A stretch of DNA of 64,000 bases from Chrysogorgia sp. JL179-B06 (GCA_035772405.1 JAYKKM010000450.1:3694501-3758500), one strand, 5' to 3'; numbered from the stretch's first letter, positions 21,035 through 32,215 are shown. Translations and numbers: made by a program. Notes: a model not told the origin generated them from the sequence alone.

Positions 21035-24000
21035 CTACAGCTCATCGTTCTCTGTATCCACTACGTTATCAACCGTCTTCAAAGTCTGCCAAAGATCCAG
21101 CAGATATCCTTGTGAAACCTTTAGTTTCTCCGCGGCTTCGTTGAACTCCGCTGACCTTTTTTCCGCGCGCGTTTTCACCGAGTTATATTGGTTCCACGCT
21201 TCCTCCACTTTCTTCCTCATCTTGCCCAGGTTCTGCTGGTATCCCTTCTCGCGTTTCGTGATCTCCGCGTGTAAGCTCTTCACCTCCTTACCTTTCTCCA
21301 CGATCTCGCATTCCCGCTGCCTACACACGTCGTGCAGGCGCGCGTTCTCCTTCCCACCTCGGGTTTTCTCCTCCGTCATGGATTCTATTTGCGCCTGGAA
21401 GGATTTTTCCATTTCCAGCGTCTTACAGTGACGGCGTCGTAGCTCTTGGCTTTTCGCCTGCAGTAGAGCATCCTTTTGTTTTAGCTCGTCTTCGAGGACT
21501 TGCAGCTGGCAGTGGACGCTCTCTTTGTCGTTTTTCGTACTCTCAACGAGCGCGTGCATTTTGAGAATCAAAGACTGCACCTTGACGGCTTTCGTCTTGA
21601 AGGTGTCTAGCTCTTTCACGGCCAAGCTCACGTCTGTGTTACCCCCTCCTTCCTCCGCGTCGTCTCCGAGGTTGAACGGCATGGTGGGAATTGCGGGCGA
21701 ATGACATGCGTTGTCGACGATGGCTTTGATTTCGCCGTGGTGCTAAGAAAAGACAGGAACGGTTTCTTTAATTTAATATAGAGGTTTCGATCGAGGATGG
21801 CAAGAGGAGGTGAATATGGCGTGGTCTGCTGACGTCATTGCTTCGTGGGCATGCAAGCTATTTAGGGACACTGCCCGAATTAGCTTCGATGCCAACGAAA
21901 CAAGGCCAGACATTGAAACCCATCCTTTTGCACTTTCCTACCCTCTGCCCTACCCTCTGCCCTACCTTCTGCCCTACCTTTTGCCCTACCCTCTGCCCTA
22001 CCTTCTGCCCTACCCTCTGCCCTACCTTCTGCCCTACCCTCTGCCCTACCCTCTGCCCTACCCTCAGTCATACCTGCCCTACCATCTGACCTACCCTCTG
22101 TCTTACCCTCTGCCCTACTCTCTACCCTACCCTCTGCTCATTCTGAGATTGTTTAGGTTTTAGAAGTTTACTAAATTTTCCAGCTCATCTTACCATGAAT
22201 CAAGGGCTCGAAACCTCCCTGAATAAGGTTATTCATAAATGCCCAACAATATAAAATTATTTTATATACATATAAATTGGCCCTTATGACCTCGGTTTAA
22301 AGTAAGAATCCTTTTCAATTTCGAACATGAAAACGAGTTCATAAGGGCCAATTAACCCATTGACCCAGGGCCGCCTTTTAAGCCATTGCTCGGCTTACCT
22401 CGGACAGAAGCTGTCGCACTAATATCTCCGTTTGTTTTCTGTTGGCCTCCATCAGTTTCGAGGCCTCGAAGTTGGTAAGCGTCTCCTTCGCAACAGTCGT
22501 TCCAACGCCTGCAGGGCAACCTGACTGATACAGCAACCTGTGCAACCCTTTTCCCGCTCTCTCTACTTCCTTATCGCTTTGCGCTTCGGCGCCCTGTCGG
22601 TTGCTCGTCGGCGACATTTGCTCAAACGCAAACTCCTGGTGCGCGACGTCGTGGCTGACTTTATCCCACAGCGTCCTCTCTTGATTCATTCCACTTTTCC
22701 GAACGCCGCTACCCGAATACTCCGCTGGCTCCCTTTTTGCGCAATCGCTGTCACGCTCAGCGACGTCGCGATGTTGATCCTGCGGGGTGATCAACTGTTC
22801 CATCGACACCGATAACTCGTGGAGGAGTTCGTTCGCTTTTCGGGCGGCAATCGCAGTCCTTCGTCCTCTCGTGCTTCCCTTCGGATCGTCTTTATTCTGA
22901 ACCAGCTCTTCAAAAAACCTTCCCAACGACTTGACAATCCCTTTGCATTTTCTAACCGCGATATCGTCACCCGTTGTCTGTCTGTTGGCATTTAAACGTA
23001 CGCCTCCGGGCTGTGTTTTCAATGTTGTCGTTATTCCAGCACCAGACCTCATGTCTGTTTGGCTGCCCCGTTCGTTCGTGGGACCTTGCTCCGGACTACA
23101 CTTGCGCAGTTGACTTTCCAGTATTTTGATCTTCGACGTGAGGTTGTTCACCTGTCTTTCTAGTTCGCGACGATCGTGGAGGAGTTTCTCTTCCTTTGTC
23201 TGGAGGAATGCGACTTGTTTTCGAATGTTGATTTCCTGCAGTGATAAAAGACGAGAAATTAGGTACGGTTATACAAGTTGAACTACTCGTGGTACATAGA
23301 CGCGAATAAACGTACAACCTGTTGCAAATTGGCAACGGGCGAGCAATCCTGTGCTGAATACTGTTGTGGTGCACCCCCCGTGAATAATGTTGACAACAAA
23401 GTTGTTTGCTCCATCCCCGGGCGATGATCGAGGATGAGTATGAAATCTTGTTGGTCAGCAGTCACATTAACTGGATAGCATCAAGGGAATCGAGGTATAT
23501 AATCGTCAGAATTTTGTCACTAAACCATGAAATAACCGCCGCTAACCCCAAAACAACTTAGATCCCAACCCTAACCCCCCACCTAATGAGTTTTCTTTTA
23601 ATGAGTTTTCTAACCCTAACCCCCCGCCTTAAGTTATATATATCTCGATTCCCTTGATGTTATCCACTGATCTCTAAATAAAGACTGGATCGAGCAACTA
23701 TTGTTCAGAAAATGAAGCCGGAAGTCCGCCATTACTAAGGGACCAACTGAGAATCCTATGAGGTTTTTTGATGGATTATGTGCTCTTACCATCGACAAAA
23801 TAATATTACTATAAAGAGGACCAGAAAACATTTTTCAAATTACTGGGTAAAACGATTCATGGCCTACCTACAGATTTACTGCGACTTTGGTCCCTTAGTA
23901 ATGGCCGCCGTTGGCTCTAATTATCCTGAGTGAGAGAAGCCTGATATGAGACGTCAAATTAGGTTGAAGATTTTATGCATTTAATGTTAACAAAGAAACT

Positions 24001-27000
24001 ATATTGGCCAGACACTAACCCTATTTTGCTAGCGTCACAGTTTGATTTGCTTGCAAACTCGGAGCTTCTAATGATCTGTCGTTAATTTACCTTATGCAAA
24101 TATGCAAGCTTCAAAATCAGCTCATCAGATACAATAGAAAGCTCAATCCAGTTAATGTGAATTAACATTTATTACCATATGTTATGTAATAAATTAATGT
24201 GAATGCTGACCAACAAGATTTCATGCTCATCATAGACCTCTCATAATGGCGGCCAGTCTAAATATTATTTTATATGCATGCAAATTAGCCTTTCTGGCCT
24301 CGTTACAAAGCAAAGATCTTTGGAATTACAGACACACGAACGAAGTCAGAAAGGATAATTTAAATTAATAGGCTTTTTACATCATAGGTTATTCATTTGC
24401 ATATCACATAAGTCTAAATTTGTTTGGTGCGGTTACGAAATCGAATATGCTATCCACGTTTCGAACAACTGGCACCAGAATAACAATCGTATACGATAAA
24501 TCTTATCATAAAAGATAGTATTTACAACAGTACCTTTTCGTTTTCTAACACATTTTTATTTTCAGCGTTTTCGTCCCGATTGGCTTTCTCGTTTTCCACT
24601 AGTTCGCCCAGTCTTTTGTTTTGTTTTTCCAGCTTAGTAAATTGTTCCCGATATTTCTCCAGTTCCCCATCCATCTTTATCAAACGATCTTCAAGACGTG
24701 ACGATGTCCTCGCTCGATCTTCGAGTGCCCGTTTTGCTTGAAATAGTTGATCTTCAAGATCTCCAATACTTGAAGTCATCTTGTTAGATTGATCCTGGGA
24801 ATAGATAATGATCATGATGACTGAATGGCGGCAACTGCGACCACGACAAGGACAACAACAACTGTAGCAACAACAATAATGTGGACCACAACAACTGTAG
24901 CAACAACAATAATGTGGACCACAACAAAAACAACGACAACAGCAACACCGTGAACCACAACAGTAACAAAAACAACAGTAACAACCGCAGAAACAGTAAC
25001 AACAATAACAACGCCAACAAAAACAACAACAGTAACAGTAACAACACCAACAACAACAACAACGTGGACCACAACAGTAACAAAACAGTAACAACAACAA
25101 TAGTAACAACAACAACAACGTGAATCACAATAGTAACAAAAGCAAGCACAACAGTAACAACACCAACAACAATAGTAGTAGTAACAACAACAACAACGTG
25201 GACCACAACAGTAACAACAACACAAACAACCACAACAGCAACACCAACAACAACACGAAAAACAACAATAGTAACAACAACAACGTGGACCACAACAGTA
25301 ACAACAAAGAATATCAAAACAACAACGAGAACGAAGATGACAACAACAATTAACGAGGATGACACAACAGCAACAACAACATCTACAACAACATCTACAA
25401 CAACATCTACAACAACGATGACGAACATAAACTACAATATTTTTTAACCGTTGGTTTGTTCCATATAAAAATCGTTACCTGTTTTTCTTTCAACGTCTGT
25501 CGGAGACGATCTCTTTCAATCTTTAACTGTTCCTTTTCGTAATGAAGTTCAACGTTTTCCTTACGTAAGATCTTGTGCATAGGAGTCTCACGTTCACAGC
25601 TCTTCGCAGAATCTTGTTCCGCTTTTTTAGCTTCGTTTAACCGTTCGATTTCCTCGTCTTTTTTCACTAGCCTCTCGCGTAAACTGTAGTTCTCCTCGGA
25701 CAATACAGAGTTCTTTTTCCTCAAATCTAATAGCAAAGTCAAAGAGAAGTATGAAGTATATCAAAATGATATACGAGCTAGTAGCTACATTATTCTGTGT
25801 GTACAAGTTTGATGCCAAATTAGTATGTGACTCGTGGCAGATTTGAACGTGATATCCCACCTTTTAGTTCTGCCCAAAGAAGTTTTATCTATCTATCTAT
25901 CTATCTACCTACCTACCTACCTATACCTACCTATACCTACCTACCTACCTACCTACCTGCCTACCTACCTACCTACCTACCTACCTACCTACCTATCTAT
26001 TACTTTCAGAAATATTTTTGTCATTTGTATTTGTAAATGTAATTTGCGCTTTCTCCAAATGGTGTAGACCTACCAAGCCAGTTTGTTAGAAGTGGTGGAG
26101 CTTAAAAATTAAATTACCTTGTTTTATTTCGTCATTGAGTCAGGGAAAGCTAGCAACTCCTTGTCGAATCAATTTACATCGCAACGCGAACTTAATTGAC
26201 TGCACGTGCGCGAACAAATTTACACTTCCTGAGTGCGGTGACGTCACAATAGACCATACCGAACAAGATGGCGACTTGTAGGTTAGACCATAATTATTTG
26301 CGCGCAGTAGATCTCAGAAAATAACATTTATGGCACCCAAATTAAATATTCTTTTATCGCATTTAAATAGCGTAGCACTCAGATTGTATTTTTAAACCCA
26401 AAATGCGGACAAACAAACTAAAATTGAGTCTGAAGAATTCCTAAACGACTCATTTCCTGTTGTTTAGGGCTTAGATTTAACAGTAAATAGGACAAACATC
26501 AACAAGATACGTCATTGCGCTCCGCTATTAGCCTTTCTGACCTCATTCGTGTGGCTGTTAATTCCAAAGAATCTTTGCTTTGTAACGAGGCCAGAAACGG
26601 TAATTTGGATGCAAATAAAATGATATTTTGACTGCCATTATGAAAGAGGTCTAGAGGTGACAGCCACTGATCTCAAAAATAGAACTGGATTGAGCTTTCT
26701 ATTGTATCTGATGAGCTGATTTTGAAGCTTGCGTATTTGAATAATGTAAATTGACGAGAGATCATTAGAAGCTCCGAATTTGCAAGAAAATCAAACTGTG
26801 ACGCTCGCGAATTTAGTGTCTGGCCAATATAGTTTCTTTGTTAACATTAAATGCATAATATCTTGAACCTAATTTGACGTCTCATATTAGGCTTCTCTCA
26901 CTTGATAATTAGAGCCAACGGTGGCCATTACTAAGGGACCAAAGTCGCAGTAAATCTGTAGGTAGGCCACGAATCGTTTTACCCAGTAATTTGAAAAATG

Positions 27001-28300
27001 TCTTCTGGTCCTCTTTATAGTAAAATTATTTTATTTTGTCGATGGTAAGAGCACATAATCCAACAAAAAAACCTCATAGGATCCTCAGTTGGTCCCTTAG
27101 TAATGGCGGACTTCCGGCTTAATTTTCTGAACAATAGTTGCTCGATCCAGTCTTTATTTAGATCAGTCGAGAAAGCGGACACACTATGGAGCTCCAAGAT
27201 GGCGCCCAAGTGACCACATTGTGGTAAGCCCATGGGTGGCTGCTGCTTCTGGAAAATTACTACGTCGAATTAATACAAAGGGGCATATATGTCAGAGACG
27301 AGCGTTTTTGAGAGTTTTGGTTGGTGGTTGTTTTATTATCGCAAGCGTTGACAAAGATTAATAACATTAGCCATTTCCGAAATGAGAACATGTTTACTTG
27401 ACGGCCTTGGCCGACCCGACTGCCGTGTATAGCCGACCACGTTACGAGGTAGAAACACGTGTATTATGTATACAAGATGGACGATTTTGTGTAGAAAACA
27501 GACCTTTAAACCGGCTTTTCACTTAAAACACCGTTTCATAAACGAAAAACAAGGGAGAACACCACTCGGATTCAAGTTTGAAGCTTCTAGTAAGTGAATA
27601 AAATTTTTACCATCGATAGACTTTCTTGATTAGTTGTAAATACAGGATAACTTCTAGCAAATAGGCCGAAATTATCTATAGTAGGTGTTATTTCTGGGGA
27701 TTCCCAGTTAACTTTAGCGTTAGGATACTAAAATAATTGCGTATACTAATGCGAAGCATGCAACTTTGCATTTTCTGTCGATTATTAAACGCATAGATTA
27801 TATTTATCTGTCAAATTCTTTGACTGTCCCATCCTGGGACAAGTCGGCATTCCGGTAGGACATTTAAATATTTGTTTACCTGTAAAATTCTTTAGCTCTT
27901 CCTGTGCTCTTGCCAACTCGGCTTTTGTTTCTTCGTACAACTCGTTGTGGGTCTTTTCCTGAGCTTGTTCAGCGCTCATGTTCTCTTGTAAGTCGTTCAA
28001 CTTAAGCTCAAGAGTGTCCACTCGCTGTGATTTTTCCAGCAATTCTTTCTCGAGCACAGCCCGGCTTTTAAATGCCTTGTCTTCGACTCTCTTGCCAGTT
28101 TCTCGTTTCTTTCCTTTTCCTGAAGCTTGTTCACAGCCATTGTCCGCGTTGTTTTTGTTGCTGTCTGACTCTGTGTTGAAAATATCACACTCTGTTTGTT
28201 TTTTTGTGTTGAAAGTAGAAGCCGCCAGTGTTTCCGTTGGGGGCGTCTTTGTCGACCGATTCGTGCCGCTTGGTTTGTCGATTTCGTCATTGGAAGCCAT
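21035..28300 (-). CDS. Coiled-coil protein of unknown function, 824 residues
   Basis: Five minus-strand exons join in phase with GT-AG ends: 28300-27880, 25726-25479, 24794-24534, 23235-22399 and 21742-21035. The first 85 residues are polar and probably disordered. Heptad-rich coiled coil runs from about 90 to 365 (for example VLEKELLEKSQRVDTLELKL, ENYSLRERLVKKDEEIERL and YREQFTKLEKQNKRLGELV). A less regular linker in exon 4 precedes a second coiled coil over about 605-815 in exon 5. There is no signal peptide, membrane segment or catalytic motif. Such architecture is common in centrosomal, ciliary and cytoskeletal scaffolds, but no family could be named. The start ATG at 28300 opens the longest frame. 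The phase match of all four junctions is strong evidence for one gene. Exons 2 and 3 are bracketed by an inverted repeat pair. Extra small exons in the introns are not excluded. Confidence 0.88.
21938..22138. repeat. CCCTACCCTCTG minisatellite in coiled-coil intron 4
   Basis: About seventeen copies of a 12-bp unit (CCCTACCCTCTG or CCCTACCTTCTG) run head to tail with slight decay at the right end. On the coding strand of the host gene it reads CAGAGGGTAGGG, strongly purine-biased and with GGG runs. Open frames across it are products of the repeat. Confidence 0.92.
22274..22353. repeat. 80-bp palindromic element
   Basis: AAATTGGCCCTTATGACCTC at the left returns inverted as GAGTTCATAAGGGCCAATT at the right. 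Related small palindromes with the same outline (AATTagCCyTyatgrCCTCGTT) lie at 24284-24366, 26525-26605 and 33764-33847. Confidence 0.75.
23666..24360. repeat. Left arm of a large inverted repeat pair in the coiled-coil gene
   Basis: About 695 bp that returns as the reverse complement at 26527-27167. Shared phrases include AAATAAAGACTGGATCGAGC, GGAAGTCCGCCATTACTAAG, AATTTGACGTCTCATATnAG and CAGCTCATCAGATACAATAG. It lies in intron 3 of the coiled-coil gene. Identity looks high, with small indels. No transposase or RT frame is visible; it is probably a non-autonomous element present twice in opposite orientation. Confidence 0.85.
24860..25435. repeat. AACAAC-based compound repeat in coiled-coil intron 2
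   Basis: About 570 bp built of AACAAC triplet-type units mixed with GTGGACCACAACAGTAACAA, which recurs about every 110 bp on average, and an ACAACATCTACA array at the right. All six frames read as low-complexity polymers (Asn-rich on plus, Leu, Val or Cys-rich on minus); none is a gene. Exon 3 ends at 24794 and exon 2 at 25479, so the array fills almost the whole intron. Confidence 0.9.
25888..26002. repeat. (CTAT)n/(CTAC)n tetranucleotide microsatellite
   Basis: Tetramers change from CTAT to CTAC and back, with occasional CTATAC and CTGC interruptions, in intron 1 of the coiled-coil gene. Confidence 0.93.
26239..26274 (+). promoter_or_regulatory. CRE-like site plus AAGATGGCG motif
   Basis: A perfect palindromic TGACGTCA (26239-26246) is followed 19 bases later by CAAGATGGCG (26264-26273). 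The combination resembles an animal housekeeping promoter with a YY1-type initiator. It lies inside intron 1 of the coiled-coil gene on the opposite strand. No plus-strand coding exon was recognised downstream, and the ATG there gives only a few codons before a stop, so function is doubtful. Confidence 0.25.
26527..27167. repeat. Right arm of the inverted repeat pair in the coiled-coil gene
   Basis: Reverse complement of 23666-24360, located in intron 1. Landmark phrases in this orientation are CTATTGTATCTGATGAGCTG, TCTGGCCAATATAGTTTCTT, CCATTACTAAGGGACCAAAG and AATGGCGGACTTCCGGCTT. It is slightly shorter than the left arm because of a gap in the region corresponding to 24150-24230. Confidence 0.85.
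27187..27340. repeat. Dispersed repeat, copy 1 (second at 34475-34595)
   Basis: AAGTGACCACATTG, GGAAAATTACTACnTCGAAT and TTTTTGAGAGTTTTGGTT occur in the same order and spacing at both places. No termini were determined. Confidence 0.6.
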
Positions 28301-28579
28301 GTAATTTTGATACTTTGACCGGTTTTCTAAATCGCTTAAAATTGTTCTGAAGTTCTTTTTATAAACATAGTTATCGCTGCGAAGATAGCATCCTTTCTCG
28401 TTGAAGAATTATGCGTGACTGTTCGAACCGTTGGTGTGTCGTCATTGCATGTGTGCTTGCGAATTATCTCGCGCAACAAGCTGGTCGTATTAAAAATACC
28501 ATAGTGAAAATACATTGAAGAAGCAGGGTCACCACAACAGTTAAACACCAATTACAGTGGGCCCTTACAAAAATAAAAT

Positions 28580-29080
28580 AACTAATAACAGCAAGTTATG
28601 GGTTCAGTGAGGCTTCGCGACAGAGGCTTCGCGATGTGTTGCACTTTAGCCAGACAGTTTTCCAAGTTCGAGGATCGTCAACATTGTAACAGGATAATAA
28701 AGCATTATTATAATAGTCTAATAGTGACTTCTTAAATGTTTTAAAGTTTAAATGATCTAGCCTTAAGTGTTCAGGGAGAGAGTTCCAAGTCCTAGTTGTT
28801 CTAATAAGAAATGAGCGATTGAAAGTAGTTGTTTTACATTTACGTTGACGGAATGAGATTGCATTGACATTTGCGGAGGATCTAGTAAGCCTTAAGGGAA
28901 CAAGACGTTCGGGTAGATATCGCTTGATATAGGTACAATGTGATATAAAAAAGAACAGTAAGTCAAGATACTCGTGCCAGTATGAGGAAAGTGGTTGTAG
29001 TTTTGTAGAAACGAGTCTGTCTCTGTAGGATTCTTCGCACATAAACCATGGATAGTAAATAGTCTTTTTATTATCCAAGA
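28580..29080 (-). pseudogene. LINE C-terminal fragment
   Basis: The minus-strand frame reads LDLLFFFISHCTYIKRYLPE, then RQRKCKTTTFNRSFLIRTTR, TWNSLPEHLRLDHLNFKTFK and KSLLDYYNNAL. The series ...R.N....SF..R....WNSLP....NFK.FK..L..Y is typical of the C-terminus of several LINE clades. The N-terminal RT domain is absent. It lies about 300 bp from the start of the coiled-coil gene in the same orientation but is unrelated to it. Confidence 0.75.
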
Positions 29081-30080
29081 TATAACCCTTGGGTTCCTCG
29101 TATCATTCGTTTGAACTGTAATCTTTCGTTCCTGCGGTCTTTATCAGGCACAATTACCGCGAATAGTTTTCGAGTTTCGTGTTTTCATATTTGTTCGTTT
29201 ATAATATAAATATAGAATAGGTTTAATTTTTGAGGGGGTTTCTTCCAATGAAACCCGAATAACGAATGTCAGAATAATAAGACTATGGATAGTTAAAATA
29301 CTTATCTTTTAACTATCCATGGTAAGACCAAGAAAGTCGTGGAGCCAAATCCCGTGCGGAGCGAAGTTTTCGTGTTGGCTGTTGCGAAAGGTATCTGGGA
29401 GATGGTTGGTATGGAGTATGGGATATTCTGACAATAAATAATATCCATAAAACGTCTATTTGTTGTTAGTATCAATTACCAAGTAGTGGTCTATTACAAA
29501 TTCGACATTCTGATAGACCACTAGTAGCGTTATCCAATCACAAACCTTCTATAACTGGAATATTCCTATCTTGACCAATCAGAAGCCACAACATATTCAC
29601 GCTGCAAGCAAAACCTGAAGTCTAGGCCAAACATGGCGTCCGCTAAAATTTATGTACGAGTGATCAAATCATGAAAACATTGGCCCGAAAGTAATGGCAA
29701 ATTGTTCAGTTTGACATTTTCGAATAAGAAAATGAATTCGCTTATGCCTATGGAGTATATCTACACCAAATTTGAAGCAAAGTAATTACAATCTCGTTTT
29801 TTGTGAGCGATTGTTTATCATGTGTCATCGAGCTACTCTACATTTTGAATGGGGAGACTTCTACAAACAAAAAGGGGAAACTATCTGAAAATTTGGAACA
29901 ATGTTTGATAAGACTTTTTACGCGTTAAAGAAAGGTTGTTTATGGTTGATACTAAAACTATTAGACAACTCGCCCCGTTGTCTAATTGTTAAATAGTTAG
30001 GTGCAATGAAAGAACGTGCGAAAAACAGCAAATTACTGGCATAACATGAAACACAAGGAGGGCGTCAGTCGGCAACACCA
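29081..30080. other. No recognisable gene; small hairpins
   Basis: A short palindrome at 29282-29322 has ACTATGGATAGTTAAAA paired with TTTTAACTATCCATGGT. Another lies at 29486-29525 (AGTGGTCTAT with ATAGACCACT). ACATGGCGTCCGCTAAAATT at 29632 looks like a possible gene start but gives only 13 codons. Otherwise nothing was recognised. Confidence 0.4.
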
Positions 30081-30375
30081 ATGGCTGTCATGACTCTCGC
30101 CGCAGCCGTCGGGGTGGCCGCCAGTTTCGTGTTCGGCTTGGGCATAGCCCAACGACTAGTTATTAGGAAATACGCCCAGGAAAAAATAGAAAAGTCATCA
30201 CTACGGGATCATTCACATTTCCGTGTTGTTTGTGTTCCGTTTTTGGCTCGGTCGTCCAATATCCCCTCCGCGCCGCAGCCCACGAAAACCGCACTAAACC
30301 ACGACGTCCTGTTACCGACTTCCCGAATTTGTAATGGTCTCACGAATGGTGCATGGTTTTTAATAGACATCAGCG
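30081..30375 (+). CDS. Possible small exon with a hydrophobic N-terminus
   Basis: The frame opens MAVMTLAAAVGVAASFVFGL, a hydrophobic stretch of about 24 residues that could be a signal anchor or membrane segment. Basic and charged residues follow (QRLVIRKYAQEKIEK). The DNA is markedly richer in GC than its surroundings. About residue 98 the frame runs on into LINE sequence (from 30376), so the original gene end has been lost or the LINE sits in an intron. Protein family not recognised; it may be chance. Confidence 0.3.
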
Positions 30376-31020
30376 CATTGTCATCCGACCTCAAATGGGA
30401 TACGCATATTAACTATATATGCTCTAAAGCAAGTAGCCGCTTGTACGCTTTGAGGACGCTTAAACGGAGCGGAGTCCCTGCTGCTGACCTTCTTTCCGTG
30501 TTTTGCTATTTCATCAGGCCTATCTTGGAATATTCGTGTCCTGTATGGCATTTTTCCCTGACTGTATCGCTGAAAGACAATGTAGAGGCCATACAAAGGC
30601 GTGCCGTCCGAATAATTTATCCCCACCTATCGTATAAGCGAGGCTTACGCGATCTCAAATTGTTGACCCTCTTCGAAAGGAGGGAATCTTTATGCCGGAC
30701 TTTTTATAAGCACAGTTTGACTCTGGACAGCAAATTACGCGCTTTGTTACCTCCACCTGTAGATCATCGCTATAACTTTCGGGATGCTCGTAAAATCCCG
30801 TTGTTTAAGTGTAGAACTAATAGGTTCCTGAACAGTTTCCTTCCTTCTTGTGTTAGATTATGGGATAGTTGTAGATAGCTCCACCAATTTCATCGAGGAG
30901 GTACTTGTTCGCTAGACTTACTATTTTAATTAAATTTGTAACTTGAGTTTTTCAATTTATTTGCTTTGTCTGTAAATTGCCATTCAAGTATTTTTTTAAT
31001 AAATCATTCATTCATTCATT
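30376..31020 (+). pseudogene. CR1-like LINE, RT C-terminal part and 3' tail
   Basis: The frame contains DLKWDTHINYICSKASSRLY, ALRTLKRSGV, IRPILEYSCPVWHFSL and VEAIQRRAVRIIYP, and ends FLNSFLPSCVRLWDS. This is the RT thumb and C-terminal domain of a CR1-like element and is open to a stop at 30878. The 3' untranslated part ends in CATTCATTCATTCATT at 31005-31019, the short tandem repeat expected at such 3' ends. The copy is 5'-truncated but little decayed, so fairly young. Confidence 0.88.
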
Positions 31021-31091
31021 GAAAATGATTTCAATGTGTTTATAAGTTTTCAAGAAAAGGTAAAGGGGGGTTTGACTTCAACTTTAAACAA

Positions 31092-31355
31092 ATGGCGGCA
31101 GCAGAAGTGACGATCGAACGTTCATGGCCTTGTGTACTGATACAATTAGTTAGAGAAGGAAAGAAGATTTTTGTTTTTAATGCACAAATTAAAGAAAAAA
31201 TAGCTGACCATCCAAATTTTAGATCTGACCGCCTGAATTCACGTTTGACCAGTCATGCTGACCACCGACTTACCAAAATTATTTCGAGTGCTGTTTTTAA
31301 GAAAGACTTGAGAATAATAAAACCAATACTAATCAATAAAATAAATATGAAGTGA
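31092..31355 (+). CDS. Unrecognised 87-codon open frame
   Basis: The frame begins MAAAEVTIERSWPCVLIQLV after an AAATGGCGGC start context and has mixed, non-repetitive composition, ending KPILINKINMK. It lies between a LINE tail and a Penelope-like element. No domain, splice partner or homologue was recognised. It could be a single-exon remnant, part of an element, or chance. Confidence 0.25.
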   Translation: MAAAEVTIERSWPCVLIQLVREGKKIFVFNAQIKEKIADHPNFRSDRLNSRLTSHADHRLTKIISSAVFKKDLRIIKPILINKINMK

Positions 31356-31429
31356 ATCAAGTTACGCTAGGGTCCTGGATATTGCGTTACTGCTTTTATC
31401 GTCAAAGTCAGTTTCTCCAAATCATCTAA

Positions 31430-32152
31430 ACCACCCACAGTTCCTAAACGCACCGTTTATTTCTCTCTACCGTTTGCCGGACAGCACTTCGTTCGAATCC
31501 GAACTCAACTCCGAAAACGTCTCGTCTGCCTATCCTCAAATTGATATTAGGTTTATCGCTCGTCCTTCATTTAGACTTTTTCACTTCTTTTCTTTTAAAG
31601 ATAAAATTCCCTTACGTCTTAGGTCACATGTTGTATACAATTCTACGTGTGAAAGCTTCTTACACCGGAGAAATAATCCGACATTTACATACACACGTGT
31701 GTCTAACCACATGGGAATCTCGCCTCTTACTAAGACGAAGTATAGTAACCCTCCTCACACAAGTATCCTCTCTCATCACCGTGACACTGGTCACCCTGTC
31801 TCTTTTAATGATTTTAAGATTATTTCTAGTTGTACTTTTGAATCCGAACTTCTTTTGCGCGAAACTCTACTCATTCGCGATCTCAAACCTTTAAACGAAA
31901 ATATTGGCACCGCACCACTTTTTCTTTTACAAGCTTGTCTTCTTTTATAATTCTGTTAATGTTTACTTGTCATTGTATACTAGTGTCGTCTCATCTTGTA
32001 ATATGTATTTTTAGTATTCTCTCTTGATTGGTTAATTCATTCATAATTTATGACAACTTTGTAATATTTAGGCTTTTAGCACTTATGTAAATTATTATTC
32101 TCTGAGGATGTTGTGATAACAACGAATCGTTAGAACTTTCATAAATATTTTG
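31430..32152 (+). pseudogene. Penelope-like element: RT end, GIY-YIG domain and 3' tail
   Basis: The frame from 31474 gives PQIDIRFIARPSFRLFHFFS, FKDKIPLRLRSHVVYNSTC, then MGISPLTKTKYSNPP, SILSHHRDTGHPVSFNDFKI and LLIRDLKPLNENIGTAPLFL, the familiar C-terminus of Penelope-like elements. The central GIY-YIG core is displaced into another frame (ASYTGEIIRHLHTHV, about 31646-31692). Two compensating frameshifts therefore mark it as a pseudogene. The 3' tail CTCTGAGGATGTTGTGATAA with CAACGAATCGTTAG near 32101-32134 forms a small hairpin. Earlier RT motifs are missing. Confidence 0.82.
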
Positions 32153-32162
32153 AATTCGATCG

Positions 32163-32215
<53 letters not shown>

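Noticed and set aside
21810..22163. 117-codon Leu/Pro/Tyr-rich frame
   Set aside because: A translation of the CCCTACCCTCTG minisatellite inside an intron.
24522..25428. Long minus-strand frames rich in Leu, Val or Cys (up to 214 codons) that look like membrane or cysteine-rich proteins
   Set aside because: They arise from the AACAAC/GTGGACCACAAC repeat array. Only the 3' part of one frame (exon 3, 24534-24794) is real coding sequence.
26239..26274. CRE plus AAGATGGCG taken as the promoter of a plus-strand gene
   Set aside because: The ATG leads to a stop after a few codons and no donor or downstream exon was recognised. It is kept only as a low-confidence site.
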